Assembly: GCF_024204685.1 (NCBI RefSeq)
Contig: NZ_CP100350.1
Span: 930,001 to 994,000, forward strand
DNA length: 64,000 nucleotides
Reading direction: 5' to 3'
DNA from: Gilvimarinus sp. DA14
GTDB lineage: Bacteria > Pseudomonadota > Gammaproteobacteria > Pseudomonadales > Cellvibrionaceae
The first letter of the stretch is position 1. The number at the start of each line of letters is the position of its first letter. The translations under genes were made by a program, and so were the position numbers. The notes below the pieces were generated by a model, which ran no database searches, was not told the origin of the DNA, and saw nothing but the letters and a program-made list of their open reading frames with translations. This document shows, in pieces, positions 30,604 to 39,800 of the stretch.

Positions 30604-31506
30604 TCACCCCGCCACAAGCTGTTCGCGGGTAAGGACAAAAACTCCATGGCCGCCGCGCGCAAACTCCACCCAGGTAAAGGGCAGCAGCGGAAAGGCGTCC
30701 GCCAGTGCCGCCGCGCTATTGCCCACCTCGACCACCAGCAGGCCCCCATCGTTTAAGTAATCCGGTGCTTCGGCCAATAAACGTCGGGTGAAATCCAGGC
30801 CGTCTAAGCCAGAACCCAGGCCAATTTCCGGCTCCGCCTGATACTCGGCGGGCATATCAGCCAGGTCTTCATCGTCCACATAAGGTGGGTTAGAGACGAT
30901 CAAATCAAAGCACTGACCATCGAGCCCGGCAAATAAATCCGACTGTACCGCTTGCACCCGGTGCGCCAGATCATGCTCGTCGATGTTGCGCTCGGCCACC
31001 GCCAGAGCATCGGCACTGATATCGCTTAAGGCCACTAAAGCATCTGGAAACTGGTAGGCGCAGGCAATACCGATACACCCACTGCCAGTGCATAAATCCA
31101 GCACATAATCTGGCTGCTCGGTAAGCCAGGGAGCAAATCCCTGCTCGATAAGCTCGGCAATGGGCGAGCGCGGTACCAGCACCCTTTCGTCCACATAAAA
31201 GTCCAAGCCGCAGAAACGCGCATGGCGTGTAATGTAAGCGGCGGGCAAGCGCTGTTGCACGCGACGGGCAAAATAATCCAGAACCGCTAGCTTTTCGCTG
31301 TGGGTCAAGCGCGCATCGAGAATAGCCGGGTTATCAAACCCGGTAAGAGAGATGGCCGCACACACCAGTTGCACCGCCTCATCCCAGGCATTGTCGGTAC
31401 CATGGCCAAAATACAGCCCGGCGCGGTTAAACTCGCTGGCGCCGTAGCGAATAAAATCGCGCACACTAACCAGTTCGGTGCACAGTTCGGCTTGCTGATC
31501 GACCAT
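30604..31506 (-). CDS. prmB: 50S ribosomal protein L3 glutamine methyltransferase
   Basis: The protein has 300 residues from the ATG at 31506 (MVDQQAELC), with AAGGA eight bases upstream. It has a Rossmann SAM site (VLDLCTGSGCIGIACAYQ) and the glutamine-methyltransferase motif SNPPY. The setting next to aroC identifies PrmB (YfcB) rather than PrmC, which is usually next to prfA. Confidence 0.93.
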   Translation of the reverse strand: MVDQQAELCTELVSVRDFIRYGASEFNRAGLYFGHGTDNAWDEAVQLVCAAISLTGFDNPAILDARLTHSEKLAVLDYFARRVQQRLPAAYITRHARFCGLDFYVDERVLVPRSPIAELIEQGFAPWLTEQPDYVLDLCTGSGCIGIACAYQFPDALVALSDISADALAVAERNIDEHDLAHRVQAVQSDLFAGLDGQCFDLIVSNPPYVDDEDLADMPAEYQAEPEIGLGSGLDGLDFTRRLLAEAPDYLNDGGLLVVEVGNSAAALADAFPLLPFTWVEFARGGHGVFVLTREQLVAG

Positions 31507-31662
31507 AGAGGCTATCCTTGATATCACGAGCGTAAGGTTTATAAGGCGGCAATTGTAGCGCAAAACTCGATTAAACCTTTACCTGAACAGCCAGTTGACG
31601 TAATGTTGCCGCCCTTTCACAAAAGGTTAATAATCGACCATCTATTGAACAGGATTAGCCTG

Positions 31663-32205
31663 ATGCAAGAGCATTTTGCCAAAATTATTGAAGGGATCGG
31701 TGAAGATTTAGAGCGCCCCGGCCTGATCGACACCCCTAAACGTGCCGCCAAAGCCTTCCAATTTTTAACCAAAGGCTATCATCAGTCGCTGGAAGAGGTG
31801 GTTAACGGCGCACTATTCCCGTCGGACTCCAGTGAAATGATCATGGTCAAAGACATTGAGCTGTACTCCATGTGTGAGCACCATATGCTGCCATTTATCG
31901 GCAAAGCTCACGTGGCTTACATTCCCACCGGCCATGTTCTGGGCTTATCCAAGATCGCGCGCATTGTGGATATGTACGCCCGTCGCCTGCAGATCCAAGA
32001 ACAGCTTACCCTGCAAATTGCGGAGTCGATTCAAAGTATTACCGGCGCTTCGGGTGTGGGCGTGATTATCGAAGCAAAGCACATGTGCATGATGATGCGC
32101 GGCGTGGAGAAGCAAAACTCTTCCATGAAAACTTCAGCCATGTTGGGCTCCTTTCGCTCCAATCAGGCCACCCGCACTGAGTTTCTGTCCCTGCTACGCC
32201 AGTAG
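31663..32205 (+). CDS. folE: GTP cyclohydrolase I
   Basis: The protein has 180 residues from the ATG at 31663 ([15 protein letters not shown]), with AGGA nine bases before. The zinc ligands are in MCEHHMLPF and KHMCMMMRG, and the GTP-binding region is GKAHVAYIP. It makes dihydroneopterin triphosphate for folate synthesis. The size fits the short, single-domain FolE form. It stops directly against the convergent DUF4892 gene with no spacer. Confidence 0.96.
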   Translation: MQEHFAKIIEGIGEDLERPGLIDTPKRAAKAFQFLTKGYHQSLEEVVNGALFPSDSSEMIMVKDIELYSMCEHHMLPFIGKAHVAYIPTGHVLGLSKIARIVDMYARRLQIQEQLTLQIAESIQSITGASGVGVIIEAKHMCMMMRGVEKQNSSMKTSAMLGSFRSNQATRTEFLSLLRQ

Positions 32206-33108
32206 CTAGCGCAGTAAAACCACATCCACACGGGCCTCGGCATCACCTCTGCCTGCCGGGGCCAAGCCACCCATGCCGTACACCTCAAGCCTTTTCTCAT
32301 CTACGCCCTGCGCCACCAGAGCGCGCTTTAGCTGCTCGGCATAACCCAGCGATTGCTCACGCTGTTTTTCCAATGGCTGAGGCGCGTAATTGTGCCCCAC
32401 CAGCGCAAGGCGTAACTGTGGCTGGGCCACCAAAGCTTGCGCCAAGGCTTTTACATGGGCCGGCACCAGGCTTAATGACTCACCGGCGCCGTAGCGCAAA
32501 CCAGCAAATACCGTAAAGCCATCACGCTGCAACTGTTTCACTAAAGTCGCTGGGTTGCTGACCGCCTGAAAACGGTTGGACTCATCGCTGCTGAGCACTT
32601 CGAGCTGCACATACACTCGTTTATTGCCGCGCAGCACACTGTACACAGTGACGTAAACTCCAGCGTACTCTGGAGCGGTTATTTCAAACACACCGTAATA
32701 CTGATGCTGATCCAGACCGTACAGTTGCAGCACACCGAAATGAATATTGGCCCAGGTGTTGGACTCACCACACTCCCGAGACTGGCAGGTAAAAAGCTCT
32801 CGCAGGGGATATTTTTGCAGTTGCTGGTAGAAAAAATTGTAGCCGTCGCGCGCCGAGTGGTTATCGGGCAACTCGTAGGTTTTGCGCTCAAGCTCGCCAC
32901 TCAACCGCTGCTCGTCAACCCGCCATAATCCGCGCACCTTTTTGTAACTACCCAACGCCAGCACATAATCACTAACATTCTTTTGCGACGCGAACACCAC
33001 GCGTGCCTGCGGGTAATCGCTGATGACTAAAGGGCTGGAGGCTGCGGCTGTGAACGCACAGCAAAAAAGCAATACAACAGCGCTGATACCACTAGGCAAA
33101 AAACGCAT
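32206..33108 (-). CDS. DUF4892 protein with OmpA-like C-terminal domain
   Basis: The protein has 300 residues from the ATG at 33108, overlapping the end of the alpha/beta hydrolase gene by 17 bases. It has a signal peptide (about 1-25, LPSGISAVVLLFCCAFTAAA), an N-terminal DUF4892 domain and a C-terminal OmpA/MotB-like fold (about 210-300, ending YGMGGLAPAGRGDAEARVDV). OmpA-like domains bind peptidoglycan; the Asn and Asp/Arg pattern here is partly divergent. It probably acts in the periplasm. Homologues occupy the same place beside gpsA-sixA genes in pseudomonads. Confidence 0.82.
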   Translation of the reverse strand: MRFLPSGISAVVLLFCCAFTAAASSPLVISDYPQARVVFASQKNVSDYVLALGSYKKVRGLWRVDEQRLSGELERKTYELPDNHSARDGYNFFYQQLQKYPLRELFTCQSRECGESNTWANIHFGVLQLYGLDQHQYYGVFEITAPEYAGVYVTVYSVLRGNKRVYVQLEVLSSDESNRFQAVSNPATLVKQLQRDGFTVFAGLRYGAGESLSLVPAHVKALAQALVAQPQLRLALVGHNYAPQPLEKQREQSLGYAEQLKRALVAQGVDEKRLEVYGMGGLAPAGRGDAEARVDVVLLR

Positions 33109-33940
33109 TAACCTGATCTGCAACCTGACCCACCTGCTCTTCCATATGTAAATGATGGCCGCCCTCGAGCATTTGCAACTGCAAATGCGGATAAGCCCTG
33201 ACCGCCTGATCAAACCCGGGAAACAGCTTGGGCATGCCATCGCGCGCCAAAATAATATTACAAGGCGCCTTAATGGCGGCGACAAAGGCACCAATTTGTT
33301 CGCGGGTAAATTTGAACGATGAAGGCGCCAGTAAGCGCTGGTCAGTGCTCCACTGGAAGCCTCCGCTCACCTTGCGCACGCCCCTCTCGGTAAGCAGCCT
33401 GGCGGCCTCGGGACCAAGGGGGAACATGCCGTTAATTCGCGCTTTTACGGCGGCGTCAATGCTAGGAAATAAACGCAAAGGCTTAGCCGCCAGCTCGCGG
33501 GTTTTGACAATAGATTCAGCCAATTGCTGCGGCGCTTTTTCAGGTGGCAGAGGCTCGGGAAATAAACCCTCAATGAGCGCCAAACGGTCGATTTTTTCAC
33601 CGAAGGCGCCGGCAATTAAGCCCGCCACTATAGCGCCGCGCGAGTGACCCAGAATGGAAAACTTTTGCCATTGCAATTGCTCCGCAATAGCCAACACCTC
33701 GGCAACGTCTTCCCAGATATTGTAGGGTGCACTGCCCGGACGATGACAACTCTGGCCGTGACCCGCCATGTCGAGAGCGATGATATTCAGTCCCTTCAGC
33801 CGCGGCGCAAGAAGCGCAAAACTGGCGCTGTTATCCAGCCAGCCGTGTAACGCCAGCACCGGCCTGCCAGCTGGATCGCCCCACTGTTGCGCGGCAAAAT
33901 GTAAACCATCGATATCAAATTGACGCTCTCGCACCTGCAT
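33092..33940 (-). CDS. Alpha/beta hydrolase
   Basis: The protein has 282 residues from the ATG at 33940, with GGAGAG five bases upstream. The oxyanion turn LALHGWLDNSASF and the nucleophile elbow GHSRGAIVAG (Ser) are visible. The catalytic His is in LEGGHHLHMEEQ and the fold covers the full length. It has no signal peptide and is probably cytoplasmic. Substrate specificity cannot be predicted; esterase or lipase annotations would be guesses. Confidence 0.88.
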   Translation of the reverse strand: MQVRERQFDIDGLHFAAQQWGDPAGRPVLALHGWLDNSASFALLAPRLKGLNIIALDMAGHGQSCHRPGSAPYNIWEDVAEVLAIAEQLQWQKFSILGHSRGAIVAGLIAGAFGEKIDRLALIEGLFPEPLPPEKAPQQLAESIVKTRELAAKPLRLFPSIDAAVKARINGMFPLGPEAARLLTERGVRKVSGGFQWSTDQRLLAPSSFKFTREQIGAFVAAIKAPCNIILARDGMPKLFPGFDQAVRAYPHLQLQMLEGGHHLHMEEQVGQVADQVNAFFA

Positions 33941-33999
33941 TAAAACTCTCCGCACAGCTTTTTTAACATTGTAGCCGTCACAATAGACGGTAGTGTGCT

Positions 34000-34455
34000 T
34001 TACGGGTGCACTAACCACTCGAGCCGCCCCATATCAGCGGCCATAACATCGCAGTCGACACAGGCAAGCGAGGCTGTGTTCATGCCGTGCTGCTCAGAAG
34101 GGCCGCATAATGTATCGAGCAGATGACTTACCAAAGGCTGGTGACTGACAATAAGGAGCGTCTCCAGCCCGGATTGATACAGCTCCTCGATCAGCGCCGC
34201 AGGCGAAGCGTCTGGAGTCAGCTGCGCCAATGTATGCGACACCCCCTGCGGCACCCCGAGAATCTCACTGGCGATCACTGCTGTTTGCTGAGCGCGAATA
34301 TAAGGGCTGCCCCAGACAGCTGGGCACCCCATTAAATGGGCCTGGCGACTGATGACGGCCTTGACTTCGCCACGTCCTGCATCCACCAACTCTCGAGATT
34401 CGTCATCCCGGCGATAGGGCTCGGCCTGACCGTGGCGTAGAATAAAAAGTCGCAC
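34000..34455 (-). CDS. sixA: Phosphohistidine phosphatase SixA
   Basis: The protein has 151 residues from a GTG at 34455, placed directly before the histidine-phosphatase motif (LFILRHGQAEP). The longer frame adds 46 residues overlapping the DUF4389 gene and is rejected. The second catalytic His is in LIVSHQPLVSHLL. SixA removes phosphate from phosphohistidine on signalling or PTS proteins such as NPr. Confidence 0.92.
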   Translation of the reverse strand: MRLFILRHGQAEPYRRDDESRELVDAGRGEVKAVISRQAHLMGCPAVWGSPYIRAQQTAVIASEILGVPQGVSHTLAQLTPDASPAALIEELYQSGLETLLIVSHQPLVSHLLDTLCGPSEQHGMNTASLACVDCDVMAADMGRLEWLVHP

Positions 34456-34474
34456 AATAGATCCGCAAGTAAGT

Positions 34475-34891
34475 TTATTTTGCAGGTTTCGGGTCGGTCG
34501 GGTCAGACTCTTCCGACACCGGAGGCTCAGCTGGCTCTTCGCTGTGAGGTGCAGGGGTATCACCGACAGGCGCCGGTGAAGGTTCAACGACAACTTCTGC
34601 CTCGGCCACCGGTGCCGGCTCGGGCCAGTCGGCGAAAGGGAAAGGTTTTTCTTCGCTGTTGTAGGTTAAAAACCGCAAGGCCGCATAAATATACTGCGAA
34701 AGAGAGTCGCCCAGCTGGCGCAAGTTGCTATTGTCGCTACCGGTAATCAATGCAAACACAAACTGTATGAGCACCACTATGCCCATAACAATGCCTGCTA
34801 TGTATAGAATCACCGCAAACAGGATCATATACACGAAGCGCATCCAGTGGTCTGCACTCAATAAGTTCGATTTCAGTTGATCGTTATCCAT
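34475..34891 (-). CDS. DUF4389 membrane protein
   Basis: The protein has 138 residues. One long or two short hydrophobic helices span about residues 17-50 (MRFVYMILFAVILYIAGIVM). The DUF4389 signature LSQYIYAALRFLTYNSEEKPFPF follows, and the tail is Pro/Glu-rich. It is found between gpsA and sixA in many gammaproteobacteria. Its role is unknown and the protein is likely an inner-membrane one. Confidence 0.85.
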   Translation of the reverse strand: MDNDQLKSNLLSADHWMRFVYMILFAVILYIAGIVMGIVVLIQFVFALITGSDNSNLRQLGDSLSQYIYAALRFLTYNSEEKPFPFADWPEPAPVAEAEVVVEPSPAPVGDTPAPHSEEPAEPPVSEESDPTDPKPAK

Positions 34892-34989
34892 TTTCTCATC
34901 CTATATATTCGCCAGAGCGACTCGTGTTAAGCGGTTATTATGAAAGTTAAAGCCAGACCGATAATAGGTAATCGCCCGATGGTGGTCAA

Positions 34990-36012
34990 TTAGCGGCACT
35001 GACCATATTCGACATCATAACTCTGCTCGCCCGTCATCAATTCACGCACGACGTCGGTAATCTGGCGTTTTTCAAACAACACACTGTACAGCCCGGTGAC
35101 CAGCGGCATATAGACTTGCATTTCGTCCGCTTTGCGCTTTACCTCGCGCAAAGTGTTGACCCCTTCGGCCACCTGGCCCAGCCCGGCGACCACCTCATCA
35201 AGCGGTTGCCCCTGACCCAGGGCGTACCCCACTCGGTAGTTGCGGCTCAAATCCGATGAACAGGTGAGGATCAAATCCCCCACTCCAGCCAAGCCCAAAA
35301 AAGTCATAGGGTTGGCCCCCATCTCCGAGGCAAAGCGGCCCATCTCGGCGAGTGATCGGGTCAGCAGCATCGCTTGAGTATTATTCCCACCACCCATGGC
35401 CGCCGCCATACCGCAAATAATGGCGTAAATGTTTTTCAAAGCGCCGCCAAGCTCCACCCCACCGCGATCGTGGTTGGCGTAAACCCTAAAAGTCTCGGAG
35501 CGTAAAGTGCGCTGCACCAAGGCAATAGCCCTGTCACTCTCGCTGGCGATCACCGAGGCGGTGTGCTGCCCGGCGACGATTTCTTTGGCGAAGTTTGGGC
35601 CGCTCAACACCCCGATGTCGTGGCCTGGCAGCTCCTCACAAAGAATCTCGCTCATTAGAGTAAAGCCGCCGCCCGGCTCGATACCCTTAGCCGTACTCAC
35701 CACCACAGCGTCGCTTTTAAGCAGCGGCCGCAGCTGCCGGGACACACTGCGAAACGAGTGACTGGGGATAGACACAAACACCAAGTCCGCCTGAGCTACA
35801 GCAAGGTTAAGCTCAGAGGTAATATGTAACGCCCCACAAAGCGGGTAACCGGGTAAATATTTGCTGTTTTCACGCTCACTAGCGCAGGCGGCTGCATTGT
35901 GCGCATCGCGCATCCACAGATAGGTCGTATGGCCATTAACCGCAATAATATTGGCGATCGCGGTGCCAAAGCTGCCACCCCCCAAAACCGCGACTTGCAG
36001 CGTTTCACTCAT
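34990..36012 (-). CDS. gpsA: Glycerol-3-phosphate dehydrogenase [NAD(P)+]
   Basis: The protein has 340 residues from the ATG at 36012 ([20 protein letters not shown]), with AAGGAG upstream. The nucleotide-binding [14 protein letters not shown] and catalytic Lys in [12 protein letters not shown] are visible. It makes sn-glycerol 3-phosphate for phospholipid synthesis. Its neighbours DUF4389 and sixA match pseudomonad order. Confidence 0.97.
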   Translation of the reverse strand: MSETLQVAVLGGGSFGTAIANIIAVNGHTTYLWMRDAHNAAACASERENSKYLPGYPLCGALHITSELNLAVAQADLVFVSIPSHSFRSVSRQLRPLLKSDAVVVSTAKGIEPGGGFTLMSEILCEELPGHDIGVLSGPNFAKEIVAGQHTASVIASESDRAIALVQRTLRSETFRVYANHDRGGVELGGALKNIYAIICGMAAAMGGGNNTQAMLLTRSLAEMGRFASEMGANPMTFLGLAGVGDLILTCSSDLSRNYRVGYALGQGQPLDEVVAGLGQVAEGVNTLREVKRKADEMQVYMPLVTGLYSVLFEKRQITDVVRELMTGEQSYDVEYGQCR

Positions 36013-36598
36013 CGTTCTTTTCTCCTTGAAGAGGTCTAATTGGCACTCGCACAAACTCGCCCAGTGGCAAAACATTCTATATTCAAAATAAGCATTTAAC
36101 CGTTACGTGCTTATTTCATTCAAATTGATCAGTTATCTACCCAATTGATTGTTACACAACCAGCGAAACTGTAACTTTTTTGCACAATCCCAGAAGTCTT
36201 CATTTTTTCCACACTTTCTGTGGATAACTTAGTGGATTGTTTTTGGGAAAAGTATCCCGAGCCCCGTAATCACTGGCCACCCTACAGATTGAACAATATT
36301 TAACCTTAAAGATAAATCCCTTTATTTTCAGCAACTTACGCTCATTAACAAGTGTTTTATCAGTATTAAACAGCGCAGTGCCTCAAATAGGCTCCGAACG
36401 CTCCACCTGTGTGCATAAAAAGTTAGTGACTCTTAACCGCATACTCGCGGTAGACACAAAACTTTCACAAATCAAGCATAAAAATGACAAGAAACTGTCA
36501 TCAAAAGCATATGGTTCCTGGCGCAAGAAGACACCCGTCGTTATGTGTTTTTGGCCGCGCCGTGAGCCAAGACCCTGTCGCCAGGATCATCATTAAAG
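36013..36598. other. Long intergenic region upstream of gpsA
   Basis: This is 586 AT-rich bases without a convincing gene. It holds an 8-bp inverted repeat AAATAAGC/GCTTATTT (36086-36093 and 36109-36116), a pair of DnaA-box-like sequences facing each other (36205-36227), a short hairpin ACCGC/GCGGT near 36437 and a weak minus-strand terminator at 36480-36501. Small frames here lack coding character. The gpsA promoter should lie within it. Confidence 0.55.
36480..36501 (-). terminator. Weak terminator candidate after the flavin reductase gene
   Basis: A 6-bp stem ATGACA/TGTCAT (36484-36489 and 36496-36501) is followed on the minus strand by TTTTTATG. It lies about 100 bases past the flavin reductase stop. 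The stem is short and AT-rich, so termination is uncertain. Confidence 0.35.
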
Positions 36599-37099
36599 TT
36601 ACTCTTGCTGCAGTGAGGCGTAACCACCATTGTGGTAAATCAACGGGCTGGTGTGGTGCTCACTGACCAATACATCTTCTATACGGCCAATGACAATATG
36701 ATGGGTACCATAAGTAACCACTTTGTCGGTGCGGCAAAAGAACACCGCCTCAGAGTCCATCAAATAAGGAACCTTGTCCGGCCCCTCAAGCCAGTTACCC
36801 ACGCTAAACCTATCGTGCACAGGTTCAAAGCCGGCACAGACATTGGATACCTGTTGCTGCGCACTGGCGAGCAGATTGACCGCAAAAAGGCAGCCCTCAT
36901 GCTCCAAGTGGCCCTGCAACGAAATACTTTTATTGATACAGACCAATAGTGACGGCGGCGTGTCTGACACCGAAGTGACCGAGGAGACGGTCATCGCGAA
37001 CCGCTCTTTCTCATCTACCCGGGTAGAGAGTACGCTAACCCCGGAGGCGAGACGCCTCATTCCCTGTTTCATGGCCAGGGCCAAATCTGAATTGTGCAT
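36599..37099 (-). CDS. Flavin reductase family protein
   Basis: The protein has 166 residues from the ATG at 37099, which has an excellent GGAGGTGAT ribosome-binding site. The flavin-reductase-like FMN-binding domain covers the whole protein, with MRRLASGVSVLST, TVSSVTSVSDTPPSLLVCIN and the C-terminal THHIVIGRIEDV. Such small enzymes reduce FMN or FAD with NAD(P)H for two-component monooxygenases or other flavin users. No monooxygenase is nearby, so the partner is unknown. Confidence 0.88.
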   Translation of the reverse strand: MHNSDLALAMKQGMRRLASGVSVLSTRVDEKERFAMTVSSVTSVSDTPPSLLVCINKSISLQGHLEHEGCLFAVNLLASAQQQVSNVCAGFEPVHDRFSVGNWLEGPDKVPYLMDSEAVFFCRTDKVVTYGTHHIVIGRIEDVLVSEHHTSPLIYHNGGYASLQQE

Positions 37100-37271
37100 A
37101 TCACCTCCAAAATACAAGGGCGCTATTTTGAACACCCCGCTGTATGGACACAACCCCAGCTTGCCAGTAAAGCTAAAGGGCGATAAAACACTCAGTTCGG
37201 CCTCGTGTTGATCACATTGCACAGAGTTAAAGCAACGATAAAAGAAAGTTGCACAAGGTTAAGTTTTTTCG

Positions 37272-37300
37272 TTGACGAACCCCGGGGGCATGGGTATCAT
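37272..37300 (+). promoter_or_regulatory. Promoter of the tRNA-Pro-Arg-His group
   Basis: TTGACG (37272-37277) and TATCAT (37295-37300) are separated by 17 bases and followed by GCGCACC, a GC-rich discriminator typical of stringently controlled stable-RNA promoters. The first tRNA starts 35 bases downstream. Confidence 0.8.
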
Positions 37301-37334
37301 GCGCACCTCCTGAAACGTGGTCACCACGAAACGG

Positions 37335-37411
37335 CGGAGTGTAGCGCAGCCTGGTAGCGCGTCTGCTTTGGGAGCAGAATGTCGGGGGTTCGAATCCCTC
37401 CACTCCGACCA
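37335..37411 (+). tRNA. tRNA-Pro (anticodon TGG)
   Basis: A 77-base cloverleaf. Acceptor CGGAGTG pairs with CACTCCG, the D arm is GTAGCGCAGCCTGG, the anticodon loop TTTGGGA has anticodon TGG at 37369-37371, the T arm contains GGTTCGAATCC and CCA is encoded. Confidence 0.96.
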
Positions 37412-37451
37412 TTTTTATTACCGAACCTGCCGGGTTCAGTATTCCAGCCAT

Positions 37452-37528
37452 GCGCCCGTAGCTCAGCTGGATAGAGCATCCGCCTTCTAAGCGGATGGTC
37501 GCAGGTTCGAGTCCTGCCGGGCGTGCCA
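37452..37528 (+). tRNA. tRNA-Arg (anticodon TCT)
   Basis: A 77-base cloverleaf. Acceptor GCGCCCG pairs with CGGGCGT (one G-U), the anticodon loop CTTCTAA has anticodon TCT, the T loop contains GGTTCGAGTCC and CCA is encoded. It lies 40 bases after tRNA-Pro. Confidence 0.96.
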
Positions 37529-37633
37529 TCCTGGCTCACCCCGGGATCGACCAACCTCAGGAAAACACAACGCTTTTGCGTAATAAGCTTTTGCTTGATA
37601 AAAGGTCCCGCCCGACAGGGACTATGCCAAGAT

Positions 37634-37710
37634 GGTGGCTGTAGCTCAGTTGGTAGAGCCCTGGATTGTGATTCCAGTCGTCGGGGGTTCGAGTCCCCTC
37701 AGCCACCCCA
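37634..37710 (+). tRNA. tRNA-His (anticodon GTG)
   Basis: Acceptor GTGGCTG (37635-37641) pairs with CAGCCAC, the anticodon loop TTGTGAT has GTG at 37668-37670, and the T arm contains GGTTCGAGTCC. The base before the acceptor is G and faces a C discriminator, giving the G-1:C73 pair that HisRS needs. CCA is encoded. Confidence 0.96.
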
Positions 37711-37822
37711 TTTTCCCGCACTAATTTTAGCGTTTTCAGCCTTGGCGTTGTCGCCCCGCTATGGGAAAATGCCGCTCTCGATTCACCCTCTCTTTTTGAC
37801 ACTTAAAAGGTATTTGCCCTTC

Positions 37823-38674
37823 ATGTCTGCACTGATACTCGATGGCAAGGCCCTGGCCGCCAAAACCGAACAGGAACTGTCCTCCCGCGTTGAAGCTATT
37901 AAAGCCGGCAGCGGTGGCCAGACTCCAATCCTTGCAACGATTTTGGTGGGCGATGATCCCGCCTCTGCCACCTACGTAAAAATGAAAGGTAACGCCTGCG
38001 AGCGTATCGGCATGCAATCGGTAAAGGTGGAAATGCCCCGCACCACCACCACCGAGGAGTTGCTGGCAAAAATTGATGAGCTGAACAATGATGCCAACGT
38101 ACACGGCATTTTGTTGCAGCACCCCGTGCCCGAGCAAATTGACGAGCGCGCCTGCTTCGATGCCATCGCGCTGGACAAAGACGTGGACGGGGTGACCTGC
38201 CTTGGTTTTGGCCGCATGAGCATGGGCGAGCAAGCCTACGGCTGTGCGACTCCCAAAGGCATTATGCGCCTGCTCGAGGCCTACGAAATTGAGCTGTCAG
38301 GCAAACACGCCGTTGTGGTGGGCCGCAGCCCAATTCTGGGCAAGCCCATGGCTATGATGCTACTGGGCGCCAATGCCACAGTGACAATTTGCCACTCGCG
38401 CACCGAGAATCTGGAAGCGCACATTAAACAGGCCGACATCGTGGTTGGCGCGGTGGGACGCCCGGAATTTATCAAAGCCGACTGGATTAAAGACGGCGCC
38501 GTTGTGGTCGATGCCGGTTATCATCCCGGCGGCGTGGGCGACATTGAACTGGCCCCCTTGACTGAGCGGGTTGCCGCTTACACTCCGGTCCCCGGAGGCG
38601 TTGGCCCCATGACTATTAACACATTGATTTACCAGACCGTAGACTCAGGCGAAAAGGCAATCGCCGGTCGTTAA
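37823..38674 (+). CDS. folD: Methylenetetrahydrofolate dehydrogenase / cyclohydrolase
   Basis: The protein has 283 residues from the ATG at 37823 ([17 protein letters not shown]). An open frame continues upstream through the tRNA genes but is not coding. The catalytic [14 protein letters not shown] (Lys), [13 protein letters not shown] and C-terminal [15 protein letters not shown] are all present. It interconverts methylene-, methenyl- and 10-formyl-tetrahydrofolate. It stands 112 bases downstream of tRNA-His. Confidence 0.97.
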   Translation: MSALILDGKALAAKTEQELSSRVEAIKAGSGGQTPILATILVGDDPASATYVKMKGNACERIGMQSVKVEMPRTTTTEELLAKIDELNNDANVHGILLQHPVPEQIDERACFDAIALDKDVDGVTCLGFGRMSMGEQAYGCATPKGIMRLLEAYEIELSGKHAVVVGRSPILGKPMAMMLLGANATVTICHSRTENLEAHIKQADIVVGAVGRPEFIKADWIKDGAVVVDAGYHPGGVGDIELAPLTERVAAYTPVPGGVGPMTINTLIYQTVDSGEKAIAGR

Positions 38675-38698
38675 TTAAACATCGCGCAAGGTTAGATT

Positions 38699-39016
38699 AT
38701 GGAACGTCACCTGTTATGGATCGCCCTTGCGCTGGCAGTAAACGCCAGCGCCGATCACAACTATCAGTACTCCTGCCAGCTGGACGGCGAAACCCGCTTG
38801 ATTGAAGTCGCTTATTTGCTCCCCGACCAGGCCGTACCCTGCGAAGTTCGCTATCAAAAAAGCGATGACGAGGTAGAGGTACTTTGGCGCGCCGATAACC
38901 AAGAGGGGTTTTGCGAGAGCAAAGCCAAGCAGATGGTAAAAGAGCATAGCCAATGGGGCTTTACCTGCGACACCAGCCAAGAGCCCGAAGGCTCTGTATC
39001 CATGTCACTGTATTAA
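38699..39016 (+). CDS. Small secreted cysteine-containing protein of unknown function
   Basis: The protein has 105 residues with a short signal peptide (MERHLLWIALALAVNASA). The mature part has four cysteines (SCQL, PCEV, FCES, TCDT), possibly two disulfides, and is acidic. It follows folD by 24 bases and precedes truC by 7, so it is probably co-transcribed with both. I do not recognise the family. Periplasmic location is inferred from the signal peptide. Confidence 0.7.
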   Translation: MERHLLWIALALAVNASADHNYQYSCQLDGETRLIEVAYLLPDQAVPCEVRYQKSDDEVEVLWRADNQEGFCESKAKQMVKEHSQWGFTCDTSQEPEGSVSMSLY

Positions 39017-39023
39017 GATTGAT

Positions 39024-39800
39024 GTGATCACCGCAAATCCGCCCCACACCAAACCGCTGACTGTTATATACCGCGACGATTTTTTAGTCGCCATTAATAA
39101 ACCCAGCGGTTTGCTGGTTCACCGTAGTCCCATCGACAAGCACGAAACCCGGTTTGCGATTCAGCTACTGCGCGACCAAATAGGCCAGCGGGTTTACCCC
39201 TTACACAGACTCGACAAACCCACTTCCGGCGTACTGCTGTTTGCCCTATCGCCAGACATTGCGCGGCTAATGCGCGAGCACTGGGAAGACGGCCGAGTAA
39301 AAAAGGATTACCTCGCTGTGGTACGCGGTTATGGCCCGGAGCAATTACATCTAAATTACCCGTTAAAATACCAGCGCGACGACTTGGGCGATGCGAGTAA
39401 AACCGATAGCCCCCTACAAGAAGCCGTCACCGATTTTACTCGCCTGGCCTGCATCGAAATACCCGAGCGCGTCGATCGCTACCCGCAAAGCCGTTACAGC
39501 CTGATGCACTGCCGGCCGCTAACCGGGCGCAAGCACCAGCTGCGCCGACACCTTAAACATTTAAGTCACCCCATCATTGGCGATCCCAAGCACGGCAAGA
39601 GCGTGCACAACCATTTTTTTGCCCGCCGTTTTGGCGCAGACCGGTTGCTGTTGGCCGCCACTGAGCTCACCCTCTGCCACCCCGAAACCGGCGCAACGCT
39701 GCGCATTAGCGCACCTTTAGAAGGCCGGTTTGCAAACTTAGTGCGCAGATTTAATTGGCACGACAAAATCCCCCCACGCTGGTGCGATCAAGCAATATGA
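39024..39800 (+). CDS. truC: tRNA pseudouridine(65) synthase
   Basis: The protein has 258 residues from a GTG start. It is a RluA-family fold without an S4 domain. The catalytic Asp is in PLHRLDKPTSGVLLFAL, and CRPLTGRKHQLRRHLKHLSHPIIGD and the opening VIYRDDFLVAINKPSGLLVH match TruC. It forms pseudouridine 65 in tRNAs such as tRNA-Ile and tRNA-Asp. The stop overlaps the rsuA start by four bases. Confidence 0.9.
   Translation: MITANPPHTKPLTVIYRDDFLVAINKPSGLLVHRSPIDKHETRFAIQLLRDQIGQRVYPLHRLDKPTSGVLLFALSPDIARLMREHWEDGRVKKDYLAVVRGYGPEQLHLNYPLKYQRDDLGDASKTDSPLQEAVTDFTRLACIEIPERVDRYPQSRYSLMHCRPLTGRKHQLRRHLKHLSHPIIGDPKHGKSVHNHFFARRFGADRLLLAATELTLCHPETGATLRISAPLEGRFANLVRRFNWHDKIPPRWCDQAI

Noticed and set aside
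36013-36598. Replication origin
   Set aside because: DnaA-box-like sequences are present but only two, with no dnaA, dnaN, gidA or parAB genes nearby.
36599-37222. Longer start for the flavin reductase
   Set aside because: The extra 41 residues have no family match, and a near-perfect GGAGGTGAT lies directly before the ATG at 37099.
37227-37802. Minus-strand frames of 77-100 codons and a plus-strand extension of folD
   Set aside because: They lie across the tRNA-Pro, tRNA-Arg and tRNA-His genes; tRNA antisense often gives such false proteins.
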